In this document: positions 34,988 through 46,876 of the stretch, piece after piece
Layout of the letters: every line of letters starts with the position of its first letter
Numbering within the stretch: the stretch's first letter is position 1
Origin: Spirodela intermedia
Taxonomy: Eukaryota; Streptophyta; Magnoliopsida; Alismatales; Araceae
Length of the DNA stretch: 64,000 nt
Reading direction: 5' to 3'
Assembly: GCA_902729315.2 (NCBI GenBank)
Contig: LR746267.1
Coordinates: 5,147,386-5,211,385 of the forward strand
Translations under genes and position numbers: made by a program
The notes under the pieces: generated by a model
What the model was told of the DNA's origin: nothing
Databases searched by the model: none
What the model saw: the letters and a program-made list of their open reading frames with translations, nothing else

Positions 34988-37900
34988 ATGCACGCCAGGG
35001 TGCTGCTGCTCAGGCGGATCAGGGGGCGTTGGGTGCCAGCCGCGGGGGAGTGGGGGGTGTTGCCGTTTCCGGTGAGGCGCCGTCTTGGTCTCGATGGCAC
35101 CGGACGCTGGGGATTCAGCAGCTACGCCGTGGAGCAGTTCTCGGATGACGAGTACGAGTGCGATTTCGAGAACCAGAAGGTGGAATCTCTCCCTTCGCAT
35201 TCTATGTAGGAATGAGGGTGAATACGCTCTTTATTGATTCTTTTTCGAAGCGGATTGATTGCTGACTTTTTTGCTAATGCTGGGGGGTAGCCGTCGTCGT
35301 CTGTGGCCAACATCGACGAGTGGAGGTGGAAGCTCAGCTTGCTCTTGCGCAGCACGGACGAGCAGGAGATTGTTTCCAGAGACAAGAGAGACAGGCGTGA
35401 CTATGAGCAGATTGCCAGCCTCACCCAGAGAATGGGTCTTTACAGGTTCGGTGTCATATGCAACGATACGTATTTCCACTTAAAAGAAACGAATGGGAAC
35501 CATCTGAATTTTTCTCTTTGAAATTTCCGTATATTTGATCTTTTTTTTAGTGAGCAATACGGCAAAGTGGTTGTTGCTAGTAAGGTTCCTCTGCCTAATT
35601 ATAGACCGGACCTCGATGATAAGCGGCCTCAGAGAGAGGTGAGGATCTTGTATGGATGTTTAGTTGGAATCTGACTCCGTTTTGATATGTTTGGCCACTA
35701 ATGTTTTGTGTTAAGTAGGTTACAATCCCTCTTAGCTTGCAAAGGAGGGTTGAGGCTCTACTTCAGGAACATCTTGATAGAATGGAGTTAGCTTCGGTGA
35801 GAGAAAACAACAGTTTACTAGATAGTTCTGCCGTCAAGGGTGCTGAGGATTTAAACTTGATGGAGAACCGAGAACCAGGGAATGATGCTTCAGTGATGGA
35901 AAAGATTCTTCAGAGGAGGAGCTGGCGCTTGCTCAACCTTCAGAGGTCCTGGCAGGTCAAGTATTTGCTTTTGCTGTTTACTCTTTTCAAGAAATAAGAT
36001 ATGTCTCATTTATCATTTGACTGTGTGATGATCTTTTATTATTTTCTCGCGTTTATCATAAAAATGGCAGTGCCTACATGCCAACTTTCTACACATCGTA
36101 CCAAATGGAAGTCCTCCAGTCCATGTTCCAAAATATGGTTGCTTGTAGTGTTACAGAGTTTTGGTCCGAATAAGATCGTTTCTCTAACTTTTCCTGCAAC
36201 TCTTACTGCTTATAAAGATGAAGAAGGCATTTCTTTAACGTTCGATAGCTCTCAAGCACGTTTGTGATTCCTCTGGTTTTGATATTTCCTAGCAGGGATA
36301 GTTTTCAGTGTCTGTTCATACTAAAATATTGAAGCTACGATTTTCGGTTATCTCAGGAGTCACCAGAGGGTATGAAGATTTTAAATTTTAGAAGATCTCT
36401 TCCTGCATACAAGGAGAAGGAGATGCTACTTTCTGCCATTGCACGGAATCAGGTTTTCTTTTGGAGCTGAAAATCTTTCCTCGCACTCTAGCCGGGTATT
36501 TTTCAGCTAATCATGTTGATGCGCATTCAGTCTCATGATCAGCGTTGTTTTTGTCCCCTTTTTCGACTCTTAGTTAAGAAAGCAAAATGTTTCCGCTAAT
36601 CATGGTCTGCTTTCAGTGTGTGTATAGCAATAAATGTTAACATGTCAATTAATTAAGGCTCCTTTTTTGGCAGATTGTGGGCAACGAAAATCCCTATCCT
36701 ACAAAAGCAAAGTGTTTCCACTAATCATGATCAGCTGTTCAGTGCATTTATGACAATAAATCTGAACATGCCAATTAAGAAAGTTTCCTTTTTTAAATTT
36801 GTAGTTCTGTTTAGTAAGCATTGATAGTTATGGCTTAAATGAAGTCTTAGTGATCTTTTGTTTCGACCAGAACAAGATAGTTTTCTCAGGATTATTCCGA
36901 GTATAACAGGAAAACACGCTTCCAGCTATCATGAAATATCAAGGAAAAAAAAGTATGGCTGATATTTTGTACTATTTCAGGGAATGTTCAGAGTCATAGG
37001 CCTCTCCTCTCCTTAAATATTTGCTTTCTGGCCGTTAGATGTTTGAAGATGTGCTAATAATGTTTTTATGTGTAACTGGCAGGTCGTAGTAATTTCTGGG
37101 GAGACTGGGTGTGGTAAAACTACTCAACTTCCCCAGTATGTTTTAGAATCGGAAATAGAATCTGGGCGTGGAGCATTCTGCAACATCATCTGCACCCAGC
37201 CGAGGAGGATATCTGCGATGGCTGTGGCGGAGAGAGTTTCGACGGAAAGAGGAGAAACTTTGGGTGATATGGTAAGGTTTTTCTAATTGGGGCTTTTCTC
37301 TCATATCTTCTTACACGATCTATGGGAAATCAGTGGATTTTTGTGCTGGAAAACTCAATTATGACCTTTTCTTCCTTCTAGGTTGGCTACAAAGTCCGAT
37401 TGGAAGGAATGAAAGGGAAAAACACACATCTACTTTTCTGCACCAGTGGTATTTTGCTTAGAAGGTTGTTGGGTGACCGTAATCTTGATGGTATTACTCA
37501 TGTCTTCGTTGATGAAATCCATGAACGTGGAATGAATGAAGGTAATGCTAGCATTGAGTTATTTTTTGTTGTTATAGTGCCCTTAACTGCATTTTAATGG
37601 ATCAAATTGTTTTTTCACAGATTTCTTACTGATTGTTTTGAAGGATCTTCTACCACGTCGTCGGGATTTAAGACTCGTTTTGATGAGTGCTACATTGAAT
37701 GCTGAACTGTTTTCGAACTTTTTTGGAGGGGCTCCAACAATTCATATTCCTGTGAGTTTTTTCAATGTATTCACGAAATTTTACACATGGGAATAAGCCG
37801 GAGCTTCCATCTGTCTAATGATATTGGTTATCTTCTTTTTGTTTTGTTTTGTTTTGTCTTTTGGATCGTGCATCTGCTTTCTCGGATTCATGGACTAAAA

Positions 37901-38358
37901 TAATTTTGCAAAGATGAAGAGGAAATTTGAACGGGGCTTATTCACGTTCTATTTCTTGTAATACGTAGTATTGAAATTTCCTCATGAAGAATCACGTGGG
38001 GAACTAACTAGGAGCACACTAGGCAATCCCTTTGAAACTCTAGAGTTGGTTGTCTTACCCTGTGAATTTACTATCCAGTTCCCATCAACCTGAGCTTTAA
38101 GGCCGGCAGTGTCTGATGCAACTGCTGTGACCTTCGTACTGCTGCTGGATCCTTACGAGGGTGGTCTATTTCTTTGCTGTACATTTTTTGGAGTCCTTTT
38201 TGTTTTGCATAACTTTTCTCTTCTCTTCCATGAGGGTGGTTTTTCATCTGGTTGGGTGTGCAAGCTTGTGCAGGTGGGATAGGCATTACACTCACATGAT
38301 CTTTTTAGTTTTCTAATCCTTAAGGTGGCTGAAGCTTAAAATTTTGCCATGATTCTTG

Positions 38359-38432
<74 letters not shown>

Positions 38433-41400
38433 CAAAACGAGGCAATAGCATGCAAATTATTATATAATTTGTGTCTGATTATTCATAATTAGTACCATAA
38501 AATCAGCGACCAATTTTCTTTTATACGCATTTATAAAGGCCCCGAATTTTCTGGGTCTCATTTCTAATGACTCTGCAGTGGTTTATAATTGGATTGGCAG
38601 GTACACTGCACCATGCTCTAATGCACGCTCATGATCTAATTTTTTTTTTTGCTTTATTTCGATTTTTCTCTGGGTAGAATTTCTCTTTTGACCGATTTCC
38701 TGGAGAGGTATGCTGAGTCTAGCCTCAAATTTTGGATGTTACCATGCTTTTTATCATTAAAAATTTGTCGGCAAGTTGGTCTTTTTTTCCTTGTAAAAGG
38801 AGAGGTGGAATTAAAGAATCATGCATGGGTGCGATATTCAGTCGATGTGCAAGGGACAGGTCAAGGGGTAAAAATAGGCTTTGTGCATACTGAACGCAAA
38901 ACCCATCTGATAAATTATTTAATTCGTTGTTTTAAAACATTGGACCAGGCCAAATTCTCAGGTCAAGAAGAAGAAAACGTGTGGCCTTTATGGTTTGATG
39001 GTCCGTCTGAAAACCTTGTTCTTTTCTCGGAGTATCAAGCACATCATGAGTTAATGTCCCGTGCAAATCAATTTGCATTAGTTGGTGTTTGTTACTGTCA
39101 TGTGTGGTCTTATAGATCGTGTGTTTCTTTGCTGATCATGTTGCTTCTTTCTCGTATTTATTAAACTATCTAGTAACTGACCTGATGATTTTTACTATTC
39201 AGTAATGAATTTATTCTCCCTTTGACACGTCAGGGTTTTACATATCCTGTGAGATCGCAGTTTTTAGAAGATGTGCTGGAGAAAACAGGGTATAAACTGA
39301 GTCAATTCAATCAAATTGATGATTACGGCCAAGATAAGCTGTGGAAAACACAGAAGCAACTTGCACCACGGAAACGGAAAAATAAGATTACTGCTCTAGT
39401 CGAGGTCGAGTGCTGCTTTCCCCCATTCTTGTGGATTGTGGCTCTGCTGATTCACATTTTCACAGTAACGTTCTTAATATGCAGGATTCTCTTAAAGGGT
39501 CAAGCTTTGATGGGTATAGCCCTAGTGTTCGTGATTCTTTGTCTTGTTGGGCCCCCGACTCTATAGGGTTTAATCTCATCGAAGCTGTTCTGTGTCACAT
39601 ATGCCGGAAGGAAAGACCAGGTGCTGTGTTGGTGTTCATGACGGGCTGGGATGATATTAGCTGCTTAAGAGATCAGCTGAAGGCCCATCCTCTTTTAGGG
39701 GACCCAAACAGGGTCCTGTTACTCACATGCCATGGATCAATGGCTACCTCTGAACAGGTAAGCCATGGCGTTCAAAGTTGTGGGTCTTATGTTCCTTACT
39801 CAATTTAGCCATTTCTTGTTTTTAAGTACACTTTTATTACCGTATATCTTCAATTATGGCCACATATTTGCCCATGGATAAGAGCGTTCATTTCAGGATA
39901 AAACGAACAGAATCATCAATGTCTTTGTTGTAGTACTGCTAGGACTCTTCTCTAGTGCCTGCAATTATGACGGGCTGTACGTTGATAGTTCCTCTCTCTC
40001 TCTCTCTCTCTCTCTCGCTCGTTCTATATACTTAAATGTTAGCTTGGCTTCATCTGCAGAGACTTATATTTGAGAAACCACGGCCTAATGTACGGAAAAT
40101 TGTTCTTGCCACGAACATGGCCGAGGCAAGCATTACAATCAATGATATTGTCTTTGTGGTGGATTGCGGAAAAGCAAAGGAGACAACATACGATGCGTTG
40201 AACAACACACCATGTCTCCTGCCTTCGTGGATATCCCGAGCTTCTGCTCGCCAGGTGAGATGCTTTAATTGATCTTACATTTTCTTCCTGTGTAATTTCT
40301 TCATTTTGATATCTCTAAATCAAGAGCTCGTTGAATCAAATATCACCTAATTATCTTGGCCTTTGGCCGATTAATGGCTCATTTAGTTGTTGTACATGTT
40401 TTTTTTTTATCTGTATAATTTCTTCACATAGGCATCTCACCACCAGGGTTCTTCAAATCAAATAGACATGCTCCTTCCCAGGATCTCTCTGTGTTCTTCG
40501 TTCGATTAATGCTATAATCACTACAGGTGCTTAATACCTATGATAATGGTGCACCATTCCATCATTCTCGCATTATTACTTCTTCAATCAAGATTGTATC
40601 AAATGGGCTCATCTTGTCGTCATATTGACAGAGAAGGGGAAGAGCTGGTCGCGTCCAGCCTGGAGAATGCTACCATCTCTACCCACGATGCGTGTACGAA
40701 GCTTTTGCAGAGTACCAGCTCCCAGAGCTTCTGAGAACTCCACTGAACTCCCTCTGCCTGCAAATAAAAAGCTTGCAGCTCGGGACGATTGGGGAGTTCT
40801 TATCAGCCGCCCTGCAACCCCCCGAGCCGCTGGCCGTGAGTTTTGATGGATCTGCTCTCTTCTATATTAGCCACTGAAGGAAAGAAAAGGAAAGGGAGGG
40901 AGGGAGGGAGGTAGGAAGAGGGGGGTTGGGGTGCGGGGTTTAGTGGGTGATGGGTCTGCTCTCGCTATTGTTTCGAGGAGACCGTTCTTGATCTCAAGGA
41001 CTTTGTCGTGTGAGACTGATGAACTCGCCTCGCCTCCTGCAGGTCCAGAATGCTGTGGACTTTCTGAAGACAATAGGTGCATTAGATGAGAGAGAAAACC
41101 TGACCAATCTAGGTAAAAGTCCACGGTTTCTGATCTTCACCAAGCTGGCCTTGGGTTGCTGATTTTTATCTGGGATTTATTTCTCTCCTACCCTGAATCA
41201 GGGAAGTACCTCTCGATGCTCCCCGTCGATCCGAAGCTGGGCAAGATGCTCGTGATGGGGGCCGTATTCAGCTGCGTCGATCCCGTCCTCACCATAGTCT
41301 CTGGGCTGAGCGTGCGGGACCCGTTCTTGCTCCCCCAGGACAAGAAAGATGTAAGAACCCACATTCCACTTCTTTTTCTTTTTTTTATTTTTTTTCTGGG

Positions 41401-43082
41401 TCATAGATGATTACCATATATAGAATTTTAGAGAGAGAGATGGATCGTATCTATCTAGATTGTTGTGGGTCTCTTTGGCAGCTGGCGGGTTCGGCAAAGT
41501 CAAGATTCTCCTCTAAGGATTACAGCGACCACATGGCGCTGGTTCGGGCATACGAGGGGTGGAAGGCGGCAGAGAGAGAAGGATCGGGTTATGAGTATTG
41601 CTGGAGGAACTTCCTCTCGGCCCAGACTCTGCAGGCCATCCACTCTCTCCGGCGGCAGTTCAGCTTCATATTGAAGGACTCCGGGTTGATGGAGGCCACC
41701 TGCAACAGCCTGAGCCACAACCAGTCCCTCGTCCGGGCGGTCATCTGCTCCGGCCTCTACCCTGGCATCTCTTCGGTCGTCGTGAGTGTCTCCATGTTTC
41801 TCTTTCTTAGTCTCTCTGTTTCTCTCTCTACAGCTTGAGGATTTTATTCCATGGCGATGGTGTGTGCAGCACAGGGAGAGCTCCATGTCCTTCAAGACCA
41901 TGGATGACGGCCAGGTTCTTCTTTATGGGGTAAGTTCCTGCGTTGACATCCTTTTACTAATCCTGTTCTTGGTTGATACTTTGGGGGGGAGAGCGAGAGA
42001 GAGGGGTAGTTCCTGCGTTGACTTCCTTTTACATATCCTTTTCTGGTTTAATCTTTGGTGGGTAGTCCATGCTTGGTCGGTACTGGGGGGGAGAGAGAGA
42101 GAGAGAGTAGGTTCCTGCGTTGACCTTTTACAGATCTAGTTCTCGGTCGATATGTGGGGGTGATGTAGGAGAGTTGATCGCTGAGTTTGTGCGGTCAGAT
42201 GCTTTTGAAGAAATGAATCCGGAAGAATTTGACAGTGGGTTGTCGTCAGAACTCTGTGAACGCCAGGTACCAGACGATTCCCTACCCGTGGCTGGTGTTC
42301 GGGGAGAAAGTCAAGGTCAACGCCGTCTTCCTCCGCGACTCCACCGGCATCTCCGACTCCATCCTTATCCTTTTCGGCGGCACCCTCGCCGACGGGCACA
42401 TGGTCAGCTCAAACCCGCCCACTGCCACTGCCGCCACAACCTTCCGTTGACTTCTCATCTCTCTTCAACTCTTCTCTCAGCCGGGGCATCTGAAGATGCT
42501 GAACGGGTACGTGGAGTTCTTCATGGAGCCCAGCCTCGCCGACTGCTACAAGAACCTGAAGAAAAATCTCGATGACCTCCTCCAGAGGAAGGTGACGATC
42601 CCCCCACCCGTTGACTGGCCGCCTCCGCCACCACCTGAAACTATATATAACCCACCTCCTCTTATCCGGTGGCGGCGCAGCTGGAAGATCCAAGTAGCCT
42701 CGACATCCACGAGGAGGGCAAGTACCTCATACTTGCTGTCCAGGAGCTCGTCTCTGGCGACCTCTGTGAGGGGCGGTTTGTCTTCGGCAGAGAAGCACGG
42801 CGGGCGCAAAGGACCACCACCACCGGCGGCGCCGCCGGTGGAGACGGTGGTGCCGCCGCGGAGAGGGTGAACCCAAAGTGCGTGCTGCAGACGCTGCTGA
42901 TGAGGGCCGGGCATGGGCCGCCGAGGTATAAGACAAAGCATCTGAAGACGAACGAGTTCAGGGCGCTGGTGGAGCTGAAGGGAATGCAGTTTGTGGGGAA
43001 GGCGAAGAAGAGCAAGCAGATGGCGGAGAGGGATGCTGCCATTGAGGCGCTGGCGTGGCTCACCCACACGTCGGGGAGGCAG

Positions 43083-43118
<36 letters not shown>

Positions 43119-43217
43119 GGCAGCGGGGAGGAGGACTCGACGCCGGATGTCACCGAGAACATGCTCAAGCTGCTGGGGAAGCCGCGGCGGCGGCGGGCCG
43201 GTCGCCGCCAGGGCTGA
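34988..43217 (+). CDS. DExH3: DExH-box RNA helicase with C-terminal dsRBD (DExH3-like, DHX36 family)
   Basis: Nineteen exons: 34988-35179, 35291-35445, 35551-35638, 35719-35955, 36357-36452, 37083-37271, 37382-37541, 37621-37751, 39234-39404, 39485-39757, 40060-40254, 40632-40835, 41043-41112, 41202-41350, 41482-41781, 41870-41929, 42250-42402, 42481-42591 and 42681-43217; 1156 residues. Motif I is GETGCGKT (262-269), motif II DEIH (363-366), then [14 protein letters not shown], and motif VI RRGRAGR at the start of exon 12. The HA2 and OB-fold regions follow. A dsRNA-binding domain lies at about 1042-1110 ([10 protein letters not shown] to ALAWLTH), then a 13-Gly run. The family unwinds structured RNA or G-quadruplexes; the exact substrate is unknown. 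The Arg-rich N-terminus with almost no acidic residues before residue 45 could be an organelle presequence. Intron 8 is 1.5 kb and contains a long GA run. Confidence 0.95.
38365..38428. repeat. (GA)n microsatellite in DExH intron 8
   Basis: Uninterrupted GA run of about 64 bp, the longest perfect dinucleotide run in the window. Confidence 0.95.
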
Positions 43218-43435
43218 CGCCGGTGGTGTGTTATCATCACTGGGTTGGCTTCCTTTGCCGGGATTTAGAGAGAGAGAGAGAGAGGAGCTGCATGGAAGTT
43301 ACTTCATGGAGCTCTCTATGTGCAGGTTGTGAGTTCTTTAGCATGGTGCCTCAGGCGTATAGAAAAGGTACGAATAAAATCCTGGGTATAATTTTTAATA
43401 TATATATCATACAGGAGGGAGTAAAATCAGGGCCG

Positions 43436-43440
<5 letters not shown>

Positions 43441-43480
<40 letters not shown>
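43441..43480. repeat. (GA)n microsatellite
   Basis: Perfect GA run of 40 bp in the 3' flank of the DExH gene. It forms a near inverted pair with the (CT)n run 125 bp downstream, so the transcript could fold back on itself. Confidence 0.95.
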
Positions 43481-43482
<2 letters not shown>

Positions 43483-43602
43483 GTATATTGTTTCATATAT
43501 TCATTTCGAGGGCCGAGAACATGGAAGGTCAGCCAACCGGGGCTGGGTTTGGGTTTTGTGGCTCCATTGAGGGCAGAGAAACAATAATCTCTCTCCCCCA
43601 AT

Positions 43603-43603
<1 letters not shown>

Positions 43604-43639
<36 letters not shown>
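43604..43639. repeat. (CT)n microsatellite
   Basis: Perfect CT run of 36 bp, complementary to the (GA)n run at 43441-43480. Confidence 0.95.
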
Positions 43640-43641
<2 letters not shown>

Positions 43642-44019
43642 AAGTAATGCTGCTGTGAAGATGGTTGGTTCTTCCCACAGCAAACATACATATTCATCCC
43701 ACAGATATTAAGGCATACATTTCACCAAAAAGAATCCAGGGAAAGAGGATGTGAGAGAAAGGAGACGCATCCTCCACGCACCACAGGCTGATTCTTGCTG
43801 TGAATTAGAGTTTGTGGATGGACACAAATAGAGCTTCAACAGTCGGGGGAAGCAATCACAGATCTGAATAAACCAGCCCCCTACCCAAGAACCCTAATTC
43901 TCCCAGCTTTATTACGATGTTATCCACATCCATACACATTGATGATATATACCAAAATACTAACTATTGTGATTCACGGCAAATTGTCCCAGACTCGGAT
44001 AGGCAGGCCTGAATTAATA

Positions 44020-44023
<4 letters not shown>

Positions 44024-44057
<34 letters not shown>
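44024..44057. repeat. (TA)n microsatellite
   Basis: Perfect alternating TA run of about 34 bp in the spacer. Confidence 0.95.
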
Positions 44058-44059
<2 letters not shown>

Positions 44060-45234
44060 GCTAAAGTAGGCAAAATGAAGCGGCACATCTCTATATTTAA
44101 TAAATGGCAGGCAAGATCTGATCGTAGCACCCGCTCAGATCCCAATAAATAAGCAAATAATCAAATGCTTATAAACATTATTTTAAAAGATATATTCCAG
44201 AAACCTAGAAGGTCAATGGATTAGAGGATGAGGATAGTTTTAACCTGAGACTGATTGATCATGAATCGGGCAAGGATCTGGATGCCACGTCCCAAGATTT
44301 TAAGTGGATGCCCAGATCAGATTCCATCAATCTTGTTCACAACATGTAAGGTACTGCTAGGCAGGATCATATTGTGAATAAACAAAAAAAAAAGGGGCAA
44401 AGGAATTCAAAGGCAAGACATGGGAATAATTGGTTTTACATATGCTTATGAGATCTTCAGGCCTCTCGATGATTCTGAAAATGGTTTTTCCTTTCATCTG
44501 AGGAGGAGAATCTTCTCAGGTGTGTAGGGTTCAGACCTCAATGCCATAGACAGAAAGATATGAGCTGAGTTCTGTTGAGCTGACTGACTCATTAGGTCAC
44601 CATGCAAGTAAGCAGAACTCAAGAAAAGACTCAGCATTTTAGTGAAGCGAAAAATGTTGTTCGTTGAAATTAGAAGAATGATTCAATGTTTTGCCATCAA
44701 TCTATGATGGTGAGCAATGTAGGTCCCAAAATATCTGAGACATACAACTCCAGGAAATGTCCTAGAGACGCATACAATTCCCAGTAATTTACAATTTTCT
44801 GCAACATCCAATTACTGATGCATTCTCAAAAATGAAAAAAGCTGAATCCTAAGAAACGGGTGCTTACCCATTGCAACAGCAAAGATCTTAAGATCTTGAC
44901 GGCTCTTGAAATCGAATTTTAATCCTCATACAAGGTGACCGAGTTTGTTTCTGCCCTGTTACCTCTCTTGGACAACGCTGTCAAGCATGCAAAATTTAAC
45001 GCCACGCAGATTTGATTACGGAAATATTAGCCTAAAAAATTGGTTCTCTTCTCCAAAGAATCCACTCGACTGGAGCCTGAGGTTCCCACGTCCCCTTCAA
45101 TTCATATCTTAATCAACAAGATTCGAGCGAATTGATGGACAAAAGGGAGGATAAAAAAGACAAAGGATCCAACAATTCTAAGAAACAGAGAGCCTTTTCC
45201 GACCTTGGAAGGCGGACCAAAAATCGAATTCAAG

Positions 45235-45595
45235 TTAGCCGGAGCCGACGATGATGTTGTTGATGGGGATGAAGATAAGCTTGACGAAGAAACCGACGAA
45301 GCCCATCACCACGAATCCGATCGCCGTCCGGAACGCCACCTTCGTGAACTCTAAGAAACATACAGAAAATCACAATTTAAGCTACAAGTAAACGTAGCAA
45401 AACCTGATCCCAAACGAACCGAATCGAATCACGGAAAAGAATTCGAGGAACCCAACTCGGGGCAACAGATCCCCCATCTCCGCCATGTAGAGGCTTCTTA
45501 CCCTTGCGATCGGGCTTGTGGCATCGCTTGACGAGGCGGACGCTGTCCTTGGCGAACTCCCTCAACGGATCGACGACCGAGTCCACAGCGTCCAT
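45235..45595 (-). CDS. SEC61G: Protein transport protein Sec61 subunit gamma
   Basis: Two exons on the minus strand, 45595-45502 and 45350-45235, joined at a split GAG codon; 69 residues, exactly the usual length of the family. The N-terminal amphipathic part reads [18 protein letters not shown], followed by the junction [15 protein letters not shown] and a single tail-anchored membrane segment ([20 protein letters not shown]) ending IVGSG. It is the SecE-like subunit that clamps the Sec61 channel in the endoplasmic reticulum membrane during protein translocation. Confidence 0.97.
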
Positions 45596-46073
45596 CTCTC
45601 CTCCGGCAAAGAACCAGCCCTCTCCTTGCAGCCACCACCGCCACAGACCTCCGCCGGTGAGGAAGAGATCGCCTCCGAAGAGATACCACCAGATCTGGGA
45701 AGGTGGAGGAGATCGGCGCTGGGCGGCGGAGTTATGGCGGAAGGGAAGGGGGGGGGGGGATGGCCGTTTTTATGGGGTCAGTGGGATCAGCGTCTACGAG
45801 CGTCAAAAGTCAAACTCGGCGAGCGTGGGGACCACTATGACGTGGTTAAGAGGATTCTGTCCGTTGGATCCCGTGGCTTCTCGATGAGAATCACTCTTAG
45901 CCGTTCATGCTCGTACGCAAGTGTGAGCGCCAATGAGAATGGATGCCTCGTCCCCGTGTACCTTTCTTTCACGCGGGGATCTCCTCTGCATTCCCAAAAT
46001 TGCGCAACTACCCTTTCCACAGATGTTGTGAACAAAAATGCCAACAATAATTCTCAAAGGATTTTACACGTTT

Positions 46074-46074
<1 letters not shown>

Positions 46075-46122
<48 letters not shown>
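46075..46122. repeat. (CT)n microsatellite
   Basis: Long CT run upstream of Sec61 gamma. Confidence 0.95.
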
Positions 46123-46125
<3 letters not shown>

Positions 46126-46829
46126 ATGAGTAATCTTTTATGAAAGCCATCCCTTGGAATAATGACCTCTTGAGCATACTGAATTTATGGGTGGCATGAT
46201 TGAGAGTTATTTGGTGGTAGTTACACTAATCACTTACATAAATGACATTTTCTCTCATAATCATTGCTTAAAAATTCACAATTCCTTGAATTATTGGATC
46301 TGATCGTTGGAATCTTAGCTGACCTGATTGCCACCTAGGCATGAGGTTGACCATTAGATAATCATTATGCAGAACATGCTTGTTAATGTATAGTTTATGT
46401 AAGTTATGGTTCCATTAATTTAGACGGGACTAATAATTTTTCATTTTAGATCAAAAACCTTATGGTGAGTCAACCCTATGAATATTTGACTTTAAGTTTG
46501 AACTAAACGACACATCATTTAAGTAAGCTATGTGAACAATCGTTGACTTAAATCCAATTCACCATAAGCACCCAAAGTGGTTATAAAAGAGTTTATGAGG
46601 CTTAGACAATGTAAGCACCACTTCATTGACTAAACAACTAAAGAAGTCATTTCCGTGATTATTTCTTTTCCTAAGAGAGTGAGGAACACGGTTCTTTTGA
46701 TTTTTTGTATGCTTATATGCAAATTGACAAGGTTGCCCAACGTTGACTTAATGATGGTCAAGGTTGACTTGAGGGGATCAAAGCAGTTAAGATTAGCCAA
46801 AGCCCGTGACATGTTTTTTTAGGCATTTC

Positions 46830-46831
<2 letters not shown>

Positions 46832-46874
<43 letters not shown>
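46832..46874. repeat. (GA)n microsatellite abutting the kelch stop codon
   Basis: Perfect GA run ending within two bases of the stop codon of the kelch gene (46876-46878). In the transcript sense it is a CU tract that starts the 3' UTR. Confidence 0.95.

Positions 46875-46875
<1 letters not shown>

Positions 46876-46876
<1 letters not shown>

Larger units (their letters stand above)
43218..45234. other. Convergent spacer between DExH helicase and Sec61 gamma
   Basis: It holds the two 3' UTRs. Microsatellites: (GA)n at 43441-43480, (CT)n at 43604-43639 and (TA)n at 44024-44057. The remainder is ordinary AT-rich sequence. I found no exon and no tRNA-like fold by eye. Confidence 0.55.
45596..46875. 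other. Spacer between Sec61 gamma and the kelch gene
   Basis: Left part is the Sec61 gamma promoter, GC-rich near the start codon. A (CT)n run lies at about 46075-46122 and a (GA)n run at 46832-46874. The middle is AT-rich without coding support. Confidence 0.55.

Noticed and set aside
34306-35200. Long open frames (up to 280 codons) on both strands across the pyrimidine tract
   Set aside because: Their products are only L/S/F or R/E repeats created by CT/GA repeats; no conserved domain, and the true helicase start lies downstream.
38649-39164. 171-codon frame in DExH intron 8
   Set aside because: No recognised domain, ordinary intron composition, and the flanking exons splice in frame without it.
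45518-46126. 202-codon plus-strand frame over the Sec61 gamma first exon
   Set aside because: It is antisense to a well-supported exon and ends in a CT run; no conserved motif.
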